Positions 3,204 through 6,043 of a stretch of DNA of 6,043 bases are shown piece after piece. Location: assembly GCA_945901215.1 (NCBI GenBank), contig CAMDKE010000179.1, positions 1-6,043 of the forward strand. The letters are read 5' to 3'. A program made the position numbers and the translations under genes. The number at the start of each line of letters is the position of its first letter. The first letter of the stretch is position 1. The notes beneath the pieces were generated by a model. It was given only the letters and a program-made list of their open reading frames with translations, was not told the DNA's origin and ran no database searches. The DNA comes from Comamonas sp. lk (GTDB lineage: Bacteria; Pseudomonadota; Gammaproteobacteria; Burkholderiales; Burkholderiaceae_C).

Positions 3204-6043
3204 TCAGCCTAGCACTTGCAAAGCCACGAAATAGAGATTGTTATCGCCCGCGCTAGTTAAGTTGCCTGAGCTCAGGTTCACAGTGCCATGTCCGACCCCT
3301 GTGGCGTCGGTGGCGGACCAATAATTGTCTGCCTGCCAATTCGCAGGCGTTCCCGACAGTTTGCTGCCAGTCGCGGTGCCGTTGTAGGCATCCCAGACCG
3401 CCAGCAGGTCGTTGTACTTTGCATTGACCGCGTTGCTTCCGTTAGCAGCCGTGGCGTTACCAACCGCGGTGCCAAGCTGTTGCCCTGATGTGCTAGTGCC
3501 ACCCATGGTGGGCAGAGCTAGTTTGACGCCGTTTAGGGTCGCATAGCGATAGGTATCGGTTGTGCCAAAGTTGCCGTCGAAGTTCTTGACCGAGTTGTTG
3601 ACGATTCCATTGACGTCCTTGTTGAACAGGCCATCGATCACGTTGTGGGTGGTGGTGTCCAGGCCACCATTTAATGTCCCGCCGGTGCTGCCAGCCACTC
3701 CATTGCCGCTCATATCCCAAAAGTAGTACCAGTTCCCCTTGTCCACCTGCACAGGGGCAATCAACTTGCCGTAACTGCCCAGGTCGATGACCGATTGGCC
3801 AATTTCAAGTACATCTTTCACCGAAATTGATACAGATTTACTTGTTGATAGCGCACCGTCGCTTGCACTAACGCTAATTTCATACAAATTGTCAGCGCCG
3901 GCGTCAGCAGGCGCTTCGTAGTTGGGTGCAGCCTTGAATGACACGGCGCCCGTGCTGGCATTGATTTTGAAAAGCGCCGCATCAGCGCCACCGATCGTGT
4001 AATTTAAGGTAGTGCCTGCATCTGGGTCGGTAGCCGCTGCGGCGTAAGCCGTGCCGGTGGCCATTTCTGCGAAAGTCGCTGTTGCGGGGCTGCCAATGGT
4101 GGGCGCCTCGTTGACGTTGCTTACTGTAATGGCTACTGCCTTGGTGGCGATCAGTTTTCCGTCGCTGGCGGCTACGGTCACGTCATAGACGTTGTTCGCT
4201 CCTGCATCGGCGGGTGCTTCAAAGTTGGGCGCCGATTTGAACGTCACCACTCCGGTGCTGGCGTTGACGTTGAATAGCGTGGCGTCGGCGCCCCCCAGGC
4301 TGTAGCTCAACACCGTTGCGGCGTCCTTGTCGGTGGCCGCTATGGTGTAAGCGATGCCTGTGGCATTTTCTGAAAAATTTGCCGCCGAGAGACTGTTGAT
4401 AACTGGAGCTACGTTGCTCTTCACCACGGCTTTACTGGACATGCTGGTTTTGCTCTCGGCAGCGCCAAAGCCGTCTACGTAGCTGGCTGTCACAGTGATC
4501 TTGGCGCCCACTTGGGCTTGGGTCAGGGTTAGGGTGTCGGTGGTGGCCGCAGCAATGGCGGTGCCATTTGCTTTCCACTGGTAGCTCACCGTGCCCAAGC
4601 CGTCCAGATCGGCCAGCGTGTTACTTGCTTTGAGGGCCGAGCCTTGCTTGGCCGTGCCCGTGATACTGACCACGCCGGTCGAACGATCGTTGACATTGGC
4701 CACCGCGCTTGAAAGCGCACTGTCGACGCTTTCCAGGTTACCGTGTCCATCGGTGTAGCTTGTATTGACGCTGATGCGTTTGCCCACTTGCGCTTGCTGC
4801 AGGGTCAGCGTTTCGCTGGTGGCGTTGGCAATGGCGGTTTTTTGCCCGTTGGCATCGGTGGCGTACCACTTAAAGCTGAAGGCACCTAAGCCATCGTCGT
4901 CTTGCAGGTTGACCTGGGCCTGAAGCACCTGGTATTGCGCTGCACTGCCGGCCATTTGTACGTTGCCAATGGCGGCGGTGTTTCTGGGCGTGATCTCGTC
5001 GGTGGGTGCACTGGTTACCGATTCTTCGGTATCGCCACCGTCCAGGTAAGCCAATTGCACCGAAATGCTCCGCCCCACCAGGTTGGATGTTAGGAGCAGG
5101 GTGGAGGCATCGGCGTCGTCAATGACCTGCCCGTCGGCCAGCCACTGGTATTGCAAGGCCCCCAAGCCGTCGGCGTCGCCGATGGCCGAGCGCGCCGTTA
5201 GCGTTTGTCCTTCCCATATGTTTCCGTCAATCAGTACGCTGCCGGTGGGGGCGTCGTTGACATTGGAAACTGCGTCCTTGGAGGTGCTGACCTTGCTCTC
5301 GAGCTTGCCCCCGCCATCGGTATAGCTGGCCTTAACGTAAACATGTTGGCCTACCTGCGCTTGGCCCAGGGTTAGGCTGGCCGCATTGGCCCCGGCAATG
5401 GCACCGGTTTCTGCGCTAAACCACTGGTAGCTGACCGTGCCCATTCCGTCTGCGTCGGCCAGGTTGTTGCTGGCAGTCAGGGTTTGGCCTTGTTGCAAAG
5501 CGCCGACTACGCTCACGGCTCCGGTAGACAAGTCGTTCACATTGAGCACCGGGGCCGTGTTGTTGCTAGCCACCGACTCAGCAGTGCCCAAGGCGTCGGT
5601 ATACCAGGCTGTAACCGCAATGACCTTGCCAACATGGGCTTGGCTCAATTGGAGGGTGGCAGAGCTAGCCCCGCTGATCGCCACACCGTCGGCGCTCCAC
5701 TGGTAGCTCACTGTGCCCATGCCGTCAGCATCGGCCAGGGTGTTGCTGGCGGTGAGAGTTTTGTTTTGTTTGGCGACGCCACTGATCTTCACCATGCCTG
5801 TGGAGGCGTGGTTGGCGTCAATGGTTTGGTCGGCAAAGGCGATGAACTCTATGCCGGTGAGCGTGTCGGCTCCTTCGTTACCGATGTTGTCCTTGACCGT
5901 CCAGACGCCTGCACTGCGGGTGACGGTGTAGTTGGCCTTGTTGGCGGTGTAAGCCGCAGTGTCGTTTGTCGTGCCCCCGCCGCCGTTTAAGGTGTCGTTG
6001 CCCGCGCCACCCTGCAGTCGGTTGGCGCCGGCGTTGCCGGTCA
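3204..6043 (-). CDS. Giant RTX / Ig-like / cadherin-like adhesin, C-terminal 945 residues (runs off right edge)
   Basis: The minus-strand frame is open from the right edge to a TGA at 3204-3206. The ATG at 5795 is only an internal Met, because 82 further in-frame codons lie upstream with no stop. Order from N to C in the visible part: glycine/aspartate-rich RTX nonapeptides, a beta-rich post-RTX segment with WTVKDNIGNEGADTLTGIE, five Ig-like repeats of 88-101 residues, two cadherin-like repeats, and a DUF1566-like cap of about 200 residues. RTX repeats bind calcium and usually mark proteins exported by type I secretion. The tandem domains form an extended stalk, so the expected product is a large cell-surface or released adhesin. 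No cysteine is visible in the repeat region, as is usual for such stalks. No typical LPxTG anchor or autotransporter barrel is present. Substrate, secretion partner and start lie outside the window. Composition (Ala, Thr, Ser, Asp, Gly, Val rich) suits an extracellular repeat protein. Confidence 0.92.
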   Translation of the reverse strand, partial: TGNAGANRLQGGAGNDTLNGGGGTTNDTAAYTANKANYTVTRSAGVWTVKDNIGNEGADTLTGIEFIAFADQTIDANHASTGMVKISGVAKQNKTLTASNTLADADGMGTVSYQWSADGVAISGASSATLQLSQAHVGKVIAVTAWYTDALGTAESVASNNTAPVLNVNDLSTGAVSVVGALQQGQTLTASNNLADADGMGTVSYQWFSAETGAIAGANAASLTLGQAQVGQHVYVKASYTDGGGKLESKVSTSKDAVSNVNDAPTGSVLIDGNIWEGQTLTARSAIGDADGLGALQYQWLADGQVIDDADASTLLLTSNLVGRSISVQLAYLDGGDTEESVTSAPTDEITPRNTAAIGNVQMAGSAAQYQVLQAQVNLQDDDGLGAFSFKWYATDANGQKTAIANATSETLTLQQAQVGKRISVNTSYTDGHGNLESVDSALSSAVANVNDRSTGVVSITGTAKQGSALKASNTLADLDGLGTVSYQWKANGTAIAAATTDTLTLTQAQVGAKITVTASYVDGFGAAESKTSMSSKAVVKSNVAPVINSLSAANFSENATGIAYTIAATDKDAATVLSYSLGGADATLFNVNASTGVVTFKSAPNFEAPADAGANNVYDVTVAASDGKLIATKAVAITVSNVNEAPTIGSPATATFAEMATGTAYAAAATDPDAGTTLNYTIGGADAALFKINASTGAVSFKAAPNYEAPADAGADNLYEISVSASDGALSTSKSVSISVKDVLEIGQSVIDLGSYGKLIAPVQVDKGNWYYFWDMSGNGVAGSTGGTLNGGLDTTTHNVIDGLFNKDVNGIVNNSVKNFDGNFGTTDTYRYATLNGVKLALPTMGGTSTSGQQLGTAVGNATAANGSNAVNAKYNDLLAVWDAYNGTATGSKLSGTPANWQADNYWSATDATGVGHGTVNLSSGNLTSAGDNNLYFVALQVLG
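3207..3806 (-). other. DUF1566/Lcl-like C-terminal cap domain of the adhesin
   Basis: The last 200 residues differ sharply from the repeats: rich in Trp, Tyr, Asn and Gly. Landmarks are GNWYYFWDMSGNG, then HNVIDGLFNKDVNG, then YRYATLNGVKLALPT, then YNDLLAVWDAYNGT, then NYWSATDATGVGHG with TVNLSSG, ending NLYFVALQVLG. The LPT, YWSAT and V-N-L-x-x-G landmarks in that order are typical of DUF1566/Lcl C-terminal domains, which are related to C-type-lectin-like or formylglycine-enzyme-like folds. A distal binding tip is the natural reading. Family assignment is from memory of motifs. Confidence 0.6.
3813..4103 (-). repeat. Cadherin-like repeat 2 of the adhesin
   Basis: About 97 residues beginning PTIGSPATATFAE, with the cadherin-like landmarks AATDPDAG, GGADAALFKINASTGAVSF, NYEAPADAG and SVSASDG. 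The acidic DPD and DAGAD/SDG positions match calcium-ligand positions in bacterial cadherin-like domains. It lies directly before the cap domain, joined by KDVLEIGQ. Confidence 0.75.
4116..4406 (-). repeat. Cadherin-like repeat 1 of the adhesin
   Basis: About 97 residues beginning PVINSLSAANFSE, with AATDKDAA, GGADATLFNVNASTGVVTF, NFEAPADAG and VAASDG. Over the 61-residue core it shares about 39 identical positions with cadherin-like repeat 2, and most differences are conservative, so the two arose by tandem duplication. Linker to the next repeat is NVNEA. Confidence 0.75.
4410..4679 (-). repeat. Ig-like repeat 5 of the adhesin
   Basis: Begins TGVVSITGTAKQGSALKAS, with LADLDGLGTVSYQW, LTLTQAQVGAKITVTASYVD and AAESKTS. 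It is close in sequence to repeats 1 and 2 but carries Leu between the two Asp residues of the conserved loop. Its end (KSNVAPV) replaces the usual NVND linker and leads into the cadherin-like part. Confidence 0.8.
4686..4982 (-). repeat. Ig-like repeat 4 of the adhesin (divergent, longest)
   Basis: Begins NTAAIGNVQMAGSAAQYQV in place of the usual TG-V-x-I-x-G opening. It has LQDDDGLGAFSFKWYATDANG, an insertion relative to its neighbours, and ends LESVDSALSSAVANVND. At about 99 residues it is the longest and most divergent of the five. Confidence 0.75.
4983..5246 (-). repeat. Ig-like repeat 3 of the adhesin
   Basis: Begins TGSVLIDGNIWEGQTLTA, with IGDADGLGALQYQWLADGQ and LVGRSISVQLAYLDGGDTEES. 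The terminal linker is changed to EITPRN. It is more acidic than its neighbours (DDADAS). Confidence 0.78.
5253..5525 (-). repeat. Ig-like repeat 2 of the adhesin
   Basis: Begins TGAVSVVGALQQGQTLTAS, with LADADGMGTVSYQW, LTLGQAQVGQHVYVKASYTD and LESKVS, ending NVND. The block LADADGMGTVSYQW is identical to repeat 1, and the underlying DNA is also close, pointing to a fairly recent duplication or gene conversion. Confidence 0.82.
5532..5801 (-). repeat. Ig-like repeat 1 of the adhesin
   Basis: Begins TGMVKISGVAKQNKTLTAS (its Met is the internal ATG at 5795), with LADADGMGTVSYQW, LQLSQAHVGKVIAVTAWYTD and AESVAS, ending NVND. It follows directly on the post-RTX segment that ends FADQTIDANHAS. 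Confidence 0.82.
5820..5963 (-). other. Post-RTX beta segment of the adhesin
   Basis: About 48 residues, DTAAYTANKANYTVTRSAGV then WTVKDNIGNEGADTLTGIE and FIAFADQTI. This Y-x-V-x-R, G-x-D-T-L-x-G-I-E, F-A-D pattern commonly follows hemolysin-type calcium-binding repeats in RTX proteins. It shows that the reading frame continues upstream of the ATG at 5795. Confidence 0.65.
5985..6038 (-). repeat. RTX (hemolysin-type calcium-binding) nonapeptide repeats
   Basis: Two consecutive nine-residue units, GNAGANRLQ and GGAGNDTLN, followed by GGGG, fit the RTX consensus GGxGxDxLx. The second is a good match; the first has Asn for Asp and one Gly changed. More units probably lie beyond the right edge. 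Confidence 0.8.

Noticed and set aside
3253..5801. Periodic repeats that could suggest a CRISPR or other DNA-level array
   Set aside because: The period of about 270-297 bases follows the protein domain length and the similarity is at codon level within one open frame; this is a repeat protein.
5484..5990. 168-codon plus-strand frame opposite the adhesin repeats, and shorter ones at 5065-5325 and 5437-5706
   Set aside because: They arise from the repetitive codon pattern of the adhesin on the other strand; no ribosome binding site or independent protein features.

Overview
The window looks like a surface-associated accessory stretch of a Gram-negative proteobacterial chromosome. A betaproteobacterium of the Burkholderiales/Comamonadaceae type (Rhodoferax- or Polaromonas-like) is my best guess. 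It rests on moderate GC content, codon usage, an outer-membrane lipid A deacylase-like barrel, a glycosyltransferase beginning FLHQNFPGQF, and a giant RTX/Ig-like repeat protein of a kind I associate with that group. It is an impression from memory, not a search result. I see no tRNA, rRNA, CRISPR array, transposase or insertion-sequence end.

Layout, left to right. (1) Positions 1-219, minus strand: N-terminal part of a secreted DUF3313-like protein that runs off the left edge. (2) 220-612: a gene-poor divergent intergenic region, very AT-rich next to the minus-strand gene. (3) 613-1242, plus: an outer-membrane beta-barrel related to lipid A 3-O-deacylases (PagL-like), with a Cys where the catalytic Ser is expected. 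(4) 1243-1473: intergenic, with a plausible promoter and a clear ribosome binding site at its right end. (5) 1474-1785, plus: a small protein of unknown function with an Ala/Pro-rich tail ending in lysines. (6) 1849-3111, plus: a GT-B fold glycosyltransferase (GT4-like) with a GTG start. (7) 3112-3203: a short convergent gap with two GC-rich hairpins. (8) 3204-6043, minus: the C-terminal 945 residues of a much larger RTX/Ig-like/cadherin-like adhesin whose start lies beyond the right edge. Its reading frame is open through the right edge, so the ATG at 5795 is an internal Met and not the gene start.

How the genes may work together: every recognisable product acts at or on the cell envelope (secreted DUF3313-like protein, lipid A-modifying barrel, sugar transferase, large secreted adhesin). 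A cell-surface modification and adhesion locus is a reasonable reading. That the glycosyltransferase decorates the adhesin or an LPS/exopolysaccharide is inference. The genes are not one operon: the adhesin is convergent to the glycosyltransferase, and the small gene appears to have its own promoter.

Nothing here amounts to a proven new system. The most notable points are the adhesin's domain order (RTX, then Ig-like, then cadherin-like, then a DUF1566-like cap), the His-x-Cys variant of the deacylase motif, the unknown small protein lying in frame with the glycosyltransferase across a single amber stop, and a possible hairpin over the glycosyltransferase GTG start.
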